A stretch of DNA of 64,000 nucleotides from UBA7185 sp964606855 (GTDB lineage Bacteria > Bacillota > Peptococcia > Peptococcales > Peptococcaceae). Positions 16,769 to 25,253 of this stretch are shown piece after piece. The stretch is taken from the NCBI GenBank assembly GCA_964606855.1, contig CAZSHM010000001.1, forward strand, positions 88,517 through 152,516. Direction: 5' to 3'. The notes under the pieces are model-generated. The model worked only from the letters and a program-made list of their open reading frames with translations. It was not told where the DNA came from and ran no database searches. The number at the start of each line of letters is the position of its first letter. Position 1 is the first letter of the stretch. The translations under genes and the position numbers were made by a program.

Positions 16769-18148
16769 ATGGATCCATTGTTGTTTGCGCGATGGCAGTT
16801 TGCAATCACCACGGTTTATCATTTTCTCTTTGTCCCGCTGACGCTGGGGCTCTCCATCTTTGTGGCGATCCTGCACACGCAGTATTACCGCACGGGGGAT
16901 CTCAAATACCGGAAGATGACGAAATTCTGGGGCAAGCTGTTCCTGGTCAACTTTGCCCTGGGCGTGGCGACCGGCATCGTGCAGGAGTTCCAGTTCGGGA
17001 TGAACTGGTCGGAATACTCCCGCTTTGTGGGGGATATCTTCGGTGCGCCGCTGGCGGTGGAGGCGCTGGCCGCCTTCTTTATCGAATCCACGTTCCTCGG
17101 CATCTGGATCTTCGGCTGGGATAAACTGCCCAAGGCGGTTCATCTCGCGTCCGCATGGCTGGTCGCTTTTGCCAGCAATCTGTCGGCGTTCTGGATCCTT
17201 CTGGCAAATTCCTTTATGCAGAATCCGCAGGGCTATGTGCTGAACGCCGGCCGCGCGGAGATGGTGGATTTCTTTGCCCTCCTGCGCAACCCCTATCTGT
17301 GGCACCAGTTCCCGCACGTCTTCGCGGCGGGGATCTGCACGGCGGGCTTTCTGGTGATGGGTGTCTGCGCCTGGCATCTGCTCAAAAAACACGAGACGGA
17401 GATCTTCGGCAAGTGCTTCCGCTACGCGGTCGTCTACGCGCTGGTCGGTGTGCTGGCCGTCTGCTGTGTGGGCCATCTGCAGGGCCAGTATCTGATGGAT
17501 GTACAGCCGATGAAAATGGCCGCCGCCGAGGCGCACTGGGAGACGGAGGATCCGGCTTCCTTTGTGGCTGTGGCAGCCATCGATGAGGAAAATCAAAAAA
17601 ACACCTTTTCGGTCGAAGTTCCCGGCATGCTGAGTTTTATGGCCTACAATTCCTTCCACGGCGAAGTCAAGGGCATCAAGGAACTGCAGGCCACCTATGA
17701 GGCGCAGTACGGACCGGGGAACTATGTGCCGCAGGTGACGCCGCTGTTCTGGAGTTTCCGCCTGATGGTGGGGGCCGGAGGCCTGATGGTGCTCCTGGCG
17801 CTCTTTGGCCTGATTCAGGACCGCCGCCGCAAGCTGCTGAATTCGCCGCGCTACCTGAAACTGCTGCTGCCCGCTATCGCGCTGCCCTACGTGGCCAACA
17901 TCGCGGGCTGGCTGATCACGGAGATGGGGCGGCAGCCGTGGATCGTCTACGGTCTGCAGAAAACGGCGGAAGGCCTCTCTCTGGCAGTGCCCGGCTCCTA
18001 CGTGCTGATCAGCATGATCGGCTTCACGCTGATCTATGGAATCCTGGCCGTGGTGGATGTGGTGCTCATGGTGCGCTTTGCCAGACAGTCGGCAGAGACA
18101 GCGGAGGAAGCGCCTGTCGCGAGTGAGGAGGGATCCCTGTGGACTTGA
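16769..18148 (+). CDS. cydA: Cytochrome bd quinol oxidase subunit I
   Basis: 459 aa integral membrane subunit carrying haems b558, b595 and d; oxidises quinol and reduces O2 to water. The N-terminus LLFARWQFAITTVYHFLFVP contains the conserved axial His, and GWLITEMGRQPWIVYG carries the GRQPW signature. The Q-loop is of the short type. A GGGGGGAG site precedes the ATG. cydB overlaps by 10 nt. In an otherwise anaerobic gene set it suggests O2 scavenging or microaerobic respiration. No cydCD in the window. Confidence 0.95.
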   Translation: MDPLLFARWQFAITTVYHFLFVPLTLGLSIFVAILHTQYYRTGDLKYRKMTKFWGKLFLVNFALGVATGIVQEFQFGMNWSEYSRFVGDIFGAPLAVEALAAFFIESTFLGIWIFGWDKLPKAVHLASAWLVAFASNLSAFWILLANSFMQNPQGYVLNAGRAEMVDFFALLRNPYLWHQFPHVFAAGICTAGFLVMGVCAWHLLKKHETEIFGKCFRYAVVYALVGVLAVCCVGHLQGQYLMDVQPMKMAAAEAHWETEDPASFVAVAAIDEENQKNTFSVEVPGMLSFMAYNSFHGEVKGIKELQATYEAQYGPGNYVPQVTPLFWSFRLMVGAGGLMVLLALFGLIQDRRRKLLNSPRYLKLLLPAIALPYVANIAGWLITEMGRQPWIVYGLQKTAEGLSLAVPGSYVLISMIGFTLIYGILAVVDVVLMVRFARQSAETAEEAPVASEEGSLWT

Positions 18149-19146
18149 ACATTCTCTGGTTTATTCTGGTCACGGTGCTGTTTATCGGATTCTTTTTCCT
18201 GGAGGGGTTTGACTACGGCGTGGGGATGCTGAATCCGCTGGTCGCGAAGACGGACCAGGAGCGGCGCATCGTTTTGAACACCATCGGCCCCTTCTGGGAC
18301 GGCAACGAGGTGTGGCTCCTGACGGCGGGCGGCGCGGTGTTTGCCGCCTTCCCGAACTGGTATGCCACGATGTTCAGCGGCTTTTATCTGGCGCTCTTTC
18401 TCGTGCTCTTGACGCTCATCGTGCGCTGCGTGGGGATCGAGGTGCGCAGCAAACTGCCTGGGCAACGGTGGCGCAGCACATGGGATCTGCTGATCGCGGT
18501 CTGCGGCCTGCTCTCCGCGTTCCTCTGGGGGGTGGCGGTCTCCAACCTGATGACCGGCGTGCCCATCGACGCGCAGATGCAGTACACGGGAACCTTCTTC
18601 ACGCTCTTGACACCCTTCACGCTCCTGGGCGGGCTCGTGTTTGTGCTGCTCTTCGCCTACCACGGGTCGCTGTTCCTGCAGCTGAAAGTCGGCTCCGACG
18701 CGGTGCTGGCGCGCGTCAAGGCGCTCTCCGGCAAACTGGGCATCGGAATGCTGGCGGCGGTCGTCCTCTGGGTGGCGGCGGCGCTGTTTGTCACGGATAT
18801 CTACAGCGGCCCGCTGGCGCTGGTGCTGGTGGCGGTCGCGGCGGCGGCGCTGATCGCGTCCGTGCTTGTGCTGCGGACCGGCCGGAGCGGCGTGGCTTTC
18901 GCCGCGATGTTTGTGGCCATCCTGGCAGTGACGGCCAGCGTCTTTGCGGGCATGTTCCCCAACGTGATGATCTCGACCCTGAACCCCGCCTGGAGCCTGA
19001 CCATCTACAACGCGTGCTCCAGCCCCTACACGCTGAAGGTGATGACGGTGGTGGCGCTGACGCTGGTGCCGGTCGTGCTGCTCTACCAGTCCTGGAACTA
19101 CTATGTGTTCCGCAAGCGTGTGACGGAGAAGGATCTGGAATACTGA
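18139..19146 (+). CDS. cydB: Cytochrome bd quinol oxidase subunit II
   Basis: 335 aa, about 8-9 membrane helices. The family start FFLEGFDYGVGMLNPLVAK and GPFWDGNEVWLLTAGGAVFAAF are diagnostic. It starts at a GTG inside the last codons of cydA with a GGAGGGATCC site, so the two are translationally coupled and form the CydAB complex. Confidence 0.95.
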   Translation: MDLNILWFILVTVLFIGFFFLEGFDYGVGMLNPLVAKTDQERRIVLNTIGPFWDGNEVWLLTAGGAVFAAFPNWYATMFSGFYLALFLVLLTLIVRCVGIEVRSKLPGQRWRSTWDLLIAVCGLLSAFLWGVAVSNLMTGVPIDAQMQYTGTFFTLLTPFTLLGGLVFVLLFAYHGSLFLQLKVGSDAVLARVKALSGKLGIGMLAAVVLWVAAALFVTDIYSGPLALVLVAVAAAALIASVLVLRTGRSGVAFAAMFVAILAVTASVFAGMFPNVMISTLNPAWSLTIYNACSSPYTLKVMTVVALTLVPVVLLYQSWNYYVFRKRVTEKDLEY

Positions 19147-19515
19147 TCCGGCAGGACGGGCCGCGGAGGTCCTCCGCGCGGAACCCGGCGGAGTTCGCAG
19201 TCCGCTGGAAAAAGCAATAGTTAAAGCGAAAGAAGCGCAGAATCTAAAAAGCATAGGCGAAAGCGGAACGGCGCGGGCCGGAGAGATCTCTCCGGCCCGC
19301 GCCGGTTATTTGCCCCCAAAAAAGCGCATAGCAAAACAAATTTGTATTGCATTTTCTTCTATTTCTACGCAGTATCTTCAGTTGCACACGCACATTCCTA
19401 GGCGCAGATCCCCAAAAGCTCACCTGATCATAGCATGCCACACGTCCGGATGCAAGAGGATGTTCCTTCTTTGGCAGGCGCAAACCTATTAGACCGCTGT
19501 CATACGCGGATGTAT
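19147..19515. other. Spacer between cydB and module A, with a perfect palindrome
   Basis: About 370 nt without a credible gene. A 34-nt perfect inverted repeat lies at 19270-19303 (GGCGCGGGCCGGAGA, centre GATC, TCTCCGGCCCGCGCC). It has no clear T-run on either side but probably ends cydB transcription and possibly the converging module A operon. To its right the base composition becomes AT-richer, marking the start of the module A segment. Confidence 0.55.
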
Positions 19516-20364
19516 TTACGCTAGGCCTAACAGCTTTGCTGCATTATTGTAGAAGAAATCTTCTAAACGGGTTTCTGGGACGATGCCATTGTGTTCATAA
19601 GCCTGTTTCACGACCGTGGGCGGTGTTACGGGGTATGAAGATGCGAACAAAAACTTGTTGGGTGACCATTCAAATGCCGCAGCGTAATCGTGATACCCGA
19701 CGCCGGTGAAGAGTTGCGTGTCTACAGCGAGATAGAGATTCTTCCGTTTCGTTGTCATCGCGCCAAATTCTCTTCCCCAAGGAGATCCGCCATGACCTAA
19801 GATCACCTTTAAATTCGGGAAAGCGGCCAATACTTGATCGACATAGAAGGGAATATTGTTATCGATATATGGCACGGTCATCATTGCCAATGTCAACAGC
19901 ACAGGAATATGGTTTTCTTCCAGATAAGCATACACGGGAAAAAAGATCTCGTCATTGACCTGATAGGTTTTTCCGTTCACCGGGATACCGGGTTCAATCG
20001 TTACGCCTTTCCCATAACCCTTTCCGCTGAGGATATAGCGTTCCACAATGTGCTCCGTTTCCTCTACATTTGTGAGGTTTACATATGGAAACAGGTAGAA
20101 TTTTCCCGGATACTGCATCGTTAGGGCCTCGAGCGCATCGTTGTCGGCGCCGTTCCTGGAAGCGATCACGGAGGCAACAATCTCCGCATTTTCACATTCT
20201 TTCAGATATTCCTCCATAGAATTGTGTTGATAGGATTTTGGGATTGGATCTTTGATGCCCATGTTTTGCAGGCTTTGGTACAGATCTCCGGGCCATTTTT
20301 CTGGGGAAAATAGCCCAAGGAAGGCATCGTACGGGGGCCTTACTCGAAAATCAATCGCTTTCAT
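19516..20364 (-). CDS. Amidohydrolase_2-fold protein with degenerate metal site (module A)
   Basis: 282 aa, TIM-barrel of the amidohydrolase-2 type, a family that includes decarboxylases, lactonases and hydratases. The fold is suggested by VILGHGGSPWGREF in the middle and the FASSYP...NNAAKLLGL C-terminus. The usual N-terminal HxH is replaced by D5-F-R-V-R9-P-P, and the usual GSDxP aspartate is Ser243, so most metal ligands are missing. Last gene of a four-gene operon (anion transporter, paralogue, nitronate-monooxygenase-like protein, this one). Base composition is clearly lower in GC than the core genes. Function unknown. Confidence 0.8.
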   Translation of the reverse strand: MKAIDFRVRPPYDAFLGLFSPEKWPGDLYQSLQNMGIKDPIPKSYQHNSMEEYLKECENAEIVASVIASRNGADNDALEALTMQYPGKFYLFPYVNLTNVEETEHIVERYILSGKGYGKGVTIEPGIPVNGKTYQVNDEIFFPVYAYLEENHIPVLLTLAMMTVPYIDNNIPFYVDQVLAAFPNLKVILGHGGSPWGREFGAMTTKRKNLYLAVDTQLFTGVGYHDYAAAFEWSPNKFLFASSYPVTPPTVVKQAYEHNGIVPETRLEDFFYNNAAKLLGLA

Positions 20365-20407
20365 AATCCTTTCCTCCTCGCAGTTTGTCGTTTATAGCCA
20401 GTTGCGG

Positions 20408-21382
20408 CTAAAACGTATATTGTGGCATTCTCATCAATACGGTTTTGCATTCTTCCAGCACGGAATCCAGAATAACAGCCGCCGGTCGGATTTCTTTGAT
20501 CAGTGGAGCAATCTGCCCGGCCATCACGGCCCCGTTCTCTATATCGCCATCCGCCATTGCTTTTTTCAGGGAATGCTCCGCTACCGGGCGCAGCATCTCC
20601 GCCGCCAGGCTCTGCACGTTTTCTGCTTCGATTCGCAAAAGTTCCTCCGAGAGGGTATTTTTGATCTGCCTGCACGGCTCTCCAGTGCAGCTCCCTGTAA
20701 TTACAGACTGCATGTCCTGTGCATCCAGAACGGCTTGTTTCACATTCGGATGCACCGCAGTCTCTTCTGCGGCTAGAAATACGGTTCCCATCTCGATTGC
20801 CTCCGCGCCCAAAGCAATGGCCGCAGCCATCCCGCGGCCATCCGCAATCCCGCCGGAGGCCACCAGGGGAACCTTCAACACATCCGCCGCCTGCGGCACC
20901 AGAACCATCGTCGTTTCAAAGGAGACATGCCCGCCTCCTTCCCAGCCTTTTACAATGATCACGTCCGCGCCGGCCCGTTCCGCCGTGACGGCGTCTGCGA
21001 TAAAGCTCGCTTTTACAAGAACCTTGCTGCCCAATGCGTGCCATTGCTCCGTGTAGGTTTTTGTCAAATCATAGTCGAGACCAGCTAAGGTATCCGCATA
21101 TACGACATCCGGATGCACATCTCTTACGACCTGCGTGATTTTATCCAAAAACGCAACATCCGAGCTGATGATCACATTGATGCCAAAGGGCTTGTCAGTC
21201 AGTTTTTTTGTCTCTTGTATCTGAGATTCCACAAATTCCAGTGGCGCAAATCCCACGCCGAGCACACCTAGACCACCCGCATTGGAGACGGCTGCCACCA
21301 GCGGGGCGGTGGAGATCCATGCCATCGGTCCGCAAAGGATCGGTTTTTCGATTCCCAATGTTTCACACACACGATTTACCAT
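20408..21382 (-). CDS. Nitronate monooxygenase-like FMN TIM-barrel protein (module A)
   Basis: 324 aa. Flavin barrel of the NMO/2-nitropropane dioxygenase family: PILCGPMAWISTAPLVAAVS at the N-terminus, GWEGGGH with the conserved His, and the phosphate-binding ASGGIADGRGMAAAIALGA followed by EMGTVFLA. Family members oxidise alkyl nitronates or act as enoyl reductases (FabK-type), so the reaction is not certain. The ATG at 21382 is preferred over 21409 because GAAGGAGG lies just upstream. It sits between two amidohydrolase-fold genes in one operon. Confidence 0.85.
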   Translation of the reverse strand: MVNRVCETLGIEKPILCGPMAWISTAPLVAAVSNAGGLGVLGVGFAPLEFVESQIQETKKLTDKPFGINVIISSDVAFLDKITQVVRDVHPDVVYADTLAGLDYDLTKTYTEQWHALGSKVLVKASFIADAVTAERAGADVIIVKGWEGGGHVSFETTMVLVPQAADVLKVPLVASGGIADGRGMAAAIALGAEAIEMGTVFLAAEETAVHPNVKQAVLDAQDMQSVITGSCTGEPCRQIKNTLSEELLRIEAENVQSLAAEMLRPVAEHSLKKAMADGDIENGAVMAGQIAPLIKEIRPAAVILDSVLEECKTVLMRMPQYTF

Positions 21383-21467
21383 CCTGTCTGCCTCCTTCTG
21401 TTTTTGCAATCCTTACAGGATTGGCTCAAGTTTTCCATTTTCAGAATTGTTCTTTGGTGGAGTCCGA

Positions 21468-22307
21468 TTATTGCAGGCCAAGCGCCCGCTTTGCGTTGTT
21501 GCAGAATAAATTTTCCTTTATCTCCTCGGAGAGAGCATAAGCGTCATAACTCCGCTTGGTTTCTGCAATCGTAGCCAGAGGATAGGCAGAGGAGAAACAA
21601 ATTCGCTCTGACAGCATATTTCTTACCGCGGTCACATAACCTTCATGCCCAGGGGTGTTTGGCGTCATGTATGTGTCAGGCGCCAGATAAATATTTCCGC
21701 GGCACAGCGCGACCTGACAAATTTCTGTTACAAACGGCCATCCGGCATGTCCGCAAATAATTGTCATCTTTGGATAGCGTGCTGCCACATGGTCCAATTC
21801 AACCGGATTATATAACCCCAAATCCGGCGCAAATAAGCCGCCCCACTGCAGATAAACGGGAATATTACCGGCTTCGCATTTTTCATAGATCGGTGCCAGA
21901 ACAGGATTGTCTACATGCAACGGACCTTTCTTGCAGAACGGAAGTTCCATCACAATTCCGGCACAAGGGCCGTGGACGACGTAATGGTCTATATCTGTTA
22001 GGGCTTGCAAAATGCCCGTTGTGGGATCGATCCCTGCCATCACAACGAAACGGCCCGGATAATCTTTCAGCAATTCGATCGCGTCTTCATTGGTTACACC
22101 GTTTGATGTGCGTACTGGGACAACACCTATATCGACCCCCGCATCGTCCATTTCCTCTATGAGAAGATCCATCGATTTTTCAAAACAGGACGGAGGCATG
22201 TGTCCGCCATTTTTCAGCACCGTCGGAGAGATAAATTGTGGAGCCTGAAAAAAATCCATCTTGGTGATGCTTTTGTATGGCGGACGCAGCCGCATATCGA
22301 TAACCAT
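21468..22307 (-). CDS. Amidohydrolase_2-fold protein with degenerate metal site (module A, paralogue)
   Basis: 279 aa, paralogous to the protein encoded at 19516-20364. It has the same D-M-R-L-R-P-P start instead of HxH, a retained central His (IICGHAGWPF) and SSAYP where GSDxP is expected (Asp to Ala241), ending FCNNAKRALGLQ. A catalytic metal therefore seems unlikely or differently bound. Two such paralogues around an NMO-like protein suggest a heteromeric enzyme or successive steps on related substrates (inference). CAAGGAGGG precedes the ATG. Confidence 0.8.
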   Translation of the reverse strand: MVIDMRLRPPYKSITKMDFFQAPQFISPTVLKNGGHMPPSCFEKSMDLLIEEMDDAGVDIGVVPVRTSNGVTNEDAIELLKDYPGRFVVMAGIDPTTGILQALTDIDHYVVHGPCAGIVMELPFCKKGPLHVDNPVLAPIYEKCEAGNIPVYLQWGGLFAPDLGLYNPVELDHVAARYPKMTIICGHAGWPFVTEICQVALCRGNIYLAPDTYMTPNTPGHEGYVTAVRNMLSERICFSSAYPLATIAETKRSYDAYALSEEIKENLFCNNAKRALGLQ

Positions 22308-22355
22308 TGTAAAACCCTCCTTGGATTTAGATCTGATAAAAATTGCACATTAACA

Positions 22356-23738
22356 TCATAAGATGCCGATGAGATGCCAGTACGGGACGATCACGACCAT
22401 CATAAAAATTAGGTGGAGACCCATTCGAACGGAATTGTATTTGATGAAGTCTTTCATCGTGAACAGCCCAAGCGCGAAATACAGTAGATATGCAGTATTT
22501 TCATGCGGCATGAAGACGTTGGAGGTATTCATCATGATTGTAAAGATTGTCGCGACGGGGTTGACTCCAAGATCGACACCGATCTGCATCAATGGCACAC
22601 CCAATGCAGTGCTGACGGCGACGGGAGTCAGCACAAAATTTGCTAATGTTGAAATCAGCCAAACGCCAAAGATGAATACGGTGCTTGATACGCCCTGCAG
22701 GATAGGACTGACTACTGCCGTGAGCAACGTCCCGACACCGATGGCGTTGCCGACGTTGCCGATCGTCAAGCAGGCCACAGTAAAAAACACCATCCCAAAA
22801 TTGACTTTCTTCAAGGTTTCGGTATTCGCAAGATCAATTCCCGGTAAAAATACGGCCCATGCTAAGATGCTGAAGCCCCAGGCAGTATTCCAGCCCAGAA
22901 AACTGGAGGCGACTAGGTACGCAACCACCAAGACGGTCAGAACGGCGCCTTTTTTCTCCGGAAGCGAGATTGTGCCTAATTTTCCCAGTTCGTTCCGGAA
23001 ATAGTCCAAGTTTACCTCCCGGATATCTTTTGGCTTGAAGAACACTTTGGTGATCAGCAGCATCCAAAGCAAATCAAACAGGAACCACGGAGCCGACACT
23101 TGTAGGTAGGAGAACCAAGTAATTGACAGGCTTGGATCGAACATGTTCAGGACGGAGCCGCCAACCCCCGCATTGATGGGATTGTATAGCCATGCGAATG
23201 GCGCGACTGCGCCGGTCATGCCCGCGAACACGACTCCGTTCGCTTCCCGTGATCCAATCTTATAACCCATTCCGCGGCAAATACCATAGAGGATTGTGGC
23301 GAACAGCGGGAACCCTGTCACAGAAGTCAAAAGAGAAATCAGCAGAGCGGCGAAATAGACAGCCCACAGCATTTTTGTGTAACTGCCGCTCATTTTTAAG
23401 ATCAGCATATAGGCCAATCGATTCATGATGCCGGTCTTCTCCAAAGCAGCGATTAAAACCAGGGAGCCGGTAATGATCCAGGCAACATCGTTTGACCAGG
23501 CAGAGAATACCACGCTCGGTTCGGCGATGCCGGAGACGGAATAGCCCATAAACAGGACAATCGCGGCGACAAGGCTGTCGACCAGATCAAACACAACCAG
23601 CAGAATTGCAAAAACGGTGATCATGAAAAATATGCGCAATTGCTGTGTGTAAAGCTCCGACAGGGGAATCAGCATAATACAGAGCGGAAGTAAAATGCTG
23701 ATGAACCATTTTACGGCCCTATTTTTGGATAATTCCAT
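22356..23738 (-). CDS. SLC13/DASS-type anion transporter (module A)
   Basis: 460 aa, about 11-12 membrane helices with no other domain. It resembles the divalent-anion:Na+ symporter / ion-transporter superfamily, which imports dicarboxylates, sulfate or related anions. It shares the early LIPxxELYT and hairpin segments with the transporter at 26208-27611 and is more distant from those at 33518 and 41274. First gene of the module A operon, transcribed away from its LysR gene. Substrate unknown, presumably the anion metabolised by the downstream enzymes. Confidence 0.85.
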   Translation of the reverse strand: MELSKNRAVKWFISILLPLCIMLIPLSELYTQQLRIFFMITVFAILLVVFDLVDSLVAAIVLFMGYSVSGIAEPSVVFSAWSNDVAWIITGSLVLIAALEKTGIMNRLAYMLILKMSGSYTKMLWAVYFAALLISLLTSVTGFPLFATILYGICRGMGYKIGSREANGVVFAGMTGAVAPFAWLYNPINAGVGGSVLNMFDPSLSITWFSYLQVSAPWFLFDLLWMLLITKVFFKPKDIREVNLDYFRNELGKLGTISLPEKKGAVLTVLVVAYLVASSFLGWNTAWGFSILAWAVFLPGIDLANTETLKKVNFGMVFFTVACLTIGNVGNAIGVGTLLTAVVSPILQGVSSTVFIFGVWLISTLANFVLTPVAVSTALGVPLMQIGVDLGVNPVATIFTIMMNTSNVFMPHENTAYLLYFALGLFTMKDFIKYNSVRMGLHLIFMMVVIVPYWHLIGIL

Positions 23739-23824
23739 TCAGTATCACTCCTTCTTTATTGTTTTTGGAAATAGAATGTCTTTGAATCAGCGCCGATCTT
23801 TATACAAGCTATTGTCCAGAACCT

Positions 23825-23853
23825 AGTATAATTAAAAATTTTCTTTATGTATA
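23825..23853 (-). promoter_or_regulatory. Promoter of the module A operon
   Basis: Minus strand: TATACA (23853-23848), a 17-nt spacer and TATACT (23830-23825). It faces left into the transporter gene. Confidence 0.6.
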
Positions 23854-23860
23854 ATCCGAG

Positions 23861-23876
23861 AATCACGTGCTTGATT
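23861..23876. promoter_or_regulatory. Candidate LysR operator in the module A divergent region
   Basis: AATCA-CGTGCT-TGATT, a dyad just upstream of the leftward -35 box and between the two divergent promoters, where a LysR activator would bind. Assigned by position and symmetry only. Confidence 0.45.
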
Positions 23877-23935
23877 ACGCAGTTTCTCTATAACGGTGAC
23901 AGCCGGTTTTTATAGTACGCGTGTTTTTGCAGCCG

Positions 23936-23944
23936 TGATATAAT
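23936..23944 (+). promoter_or_regulatory. Extended -10 promoter of lysR (module A)
   Basis: TGATATAAT gives a TGn-extended -10 (TATAAT 23939-23944). No good -35 hexamer at 17 nt. The lysR ATG is 35 nt downstream. Confidence 0.55.
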
Positions 23945-23978
23945 TAGAAAACAAAAGGTCAAAGGAAGTGACTCCGAT

Positions 23979-24908
23979 ATGCAGTTAAAACATATCGAAT
24001 ACTTTGTGAAGACCAGCGAATATCAATCCTTCAACGAGGCAGCCAAACATCTATTTATCACTCAGCCGAGTCTCAGCGCCGCTATTGCCACGCTGGAGCG
24101 GGAATTAGGATATGCTTTGTTTAGCCGCAGTAAAAAGGGTATTGTGCTTACACCGGAAGGAGAAGAGATCTTGCCTGATGCCAAAAAAATGCTGGAGACC
24201 TATAAAAAATGGATTGGGTTGGCTAAGCAACCGGTCAGGATGGAAGGAAGTATTCATATTACCGCGCCTGGTGTGATATGCAGCACGATCGTGCTGGACA
24301 TGCTCTTGACTGCCGCCGACCGGTATCCTGCATTGCGATTTACCATCAAAGATGATTCTCCGAATTTATCCGGCTTGACAGAATTAAGTCACACGTTATG
24401 CCTGGCCATGGACTTTTGTATGCCTTCCGAGATTGACTCTCTTCAAAAGAATGCCGTCGCCGCAAAATTTAACTTTGCGACGATAGCAAGCGCTTCCTCG
24501 CTGGTATTTCTGAATTCTGCGCATCCACTTGCCAAAGAAAAAGAACTGACTCTGGAGCAATTAGAGGACTTCGCGTTTGTCACCTATGAAAAATATACGA
24601 AGCTGCCTTATGCCAAATTCTATTCACGATTTTCACGAAACAAGATCAAAGAACTGCCAACGCGTGAAATGATGTTTGACTTCATCGCTAAGAATGCAAA
24701 CTATGCCGGCATATTCTCCTCGATCTGCCTGTATACCTGCCAACCATATAAAGACGGGGCGATTTGTGTGAAAACGATCCAAGAGCATCCTATGCCGGTC
24801 AATGTAGTTCTGCTGTCGCCGATCAGTCAGGAGAAGAGTCCTCTACTGTCCGTCGTGCGGGATCTGTTGGAAGAATCCTGCCGAAAATTTGATCGGCTGC
24901 AAGTGTAA
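23979..24908 (+). CDS. LysR-family regulator (module A)
   Basis: 309 aa. N-terminal winged helix-turn-helix (about 1-60: MQLKHIEYFVKTSEYQSFNE, then TQPSLSAAIATLERELGYAL) and a C-terminal ligand-binding domain. It is divergent from the four-gene module A operon, the standard arrangement for a co-inducer-dependent activator of that operon. Its lower GC matches module A rather than the core, so they probably moved together. AAAGGAAGTG precedes the ATG. Confidence 0.9.
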   Translation: MQLKHIEYFVKTSEYQSFNEAAKHLFITQPSLSAAIATLERELGYALFSRSKKGIVLTPEGEEILPDAKKMLETYKKWIGLAKQPVRMEGSIHITAPGVICSTIVLDMLLTAADRYPALRFTIKDDSPNLSGLTELSHTLCLAMDFCMPSEIDSLQKNAVAAKFNFATIASASSLVFLNSAHPLAKEKELTLEQLEDFAFVTYEKYTKLPYAKFYSRFSRNKIKELPTREMMFDFIAKNANYAGIFSSICLYTCQPYKDGAICVKTIQEHPMPVNVVLLSPISQEKSPLLSVVRDLLEESCRKFDRLQV

Positions 24909-24942
24909 ACGGGTTCTTGCACCAGCCACCATGTTGCTCGAG

Positions 24943-24985
24943 AAAAAACCCTGCATCGCCTTTTTCAAGGGAATGCAGGGTTTTT
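24943..24985 (+). terminator. Rho-independent terminator of lysR (module A)
   Basis: AAAAAACCCTGCAT (about 24943-24956) pairs with ATGCAGGGTTTTT (about 24972-24984). The A-rich 5' arm and T-rich 3' arm allow either direction. Confidence 0.88.
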
Positions 24986-25253
24986 CTCATGTCGTGACAG
25001 TTTTGAATTGCCTGGGAGGATTCGGGAAGTCCAATGTGTTGTCTGTTGAAGGCGCGGAATTCACGGAAAAGCCGGACGGATGCGGGAACGGGGGAGACCG
25101 GGCGCTGTTTTGCAAGCGCTTTCCATGCCCGCGGGCGCTTCAAATTTTTGTAGTTACATCGCATTTTTTGATTCTTTTCACGTGCCTTCCCGCAATCTAT
25201 ACTGTTCGATAGACGGAACACCGTCGAATTATATATTTTGGGAGGGCATGAGG
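24986..25253 (+). promoter_or_regulatory. Spacer holding the module B promoter and a dyad at its start site
   Basis: TTTTCA (25175-25180), a 17-nt spacer and TATACT (25198-25203) form a plausible promoter. Immediately downstream, TTCG (25205-25208)..ACGG-AACA-CCGT-CGAA (25213-25228) is an interrupted dyad covering the expected start site, suitable for a repressor. The rest (24986-25170) shows nothing recognisable. Confidence 0.5.
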
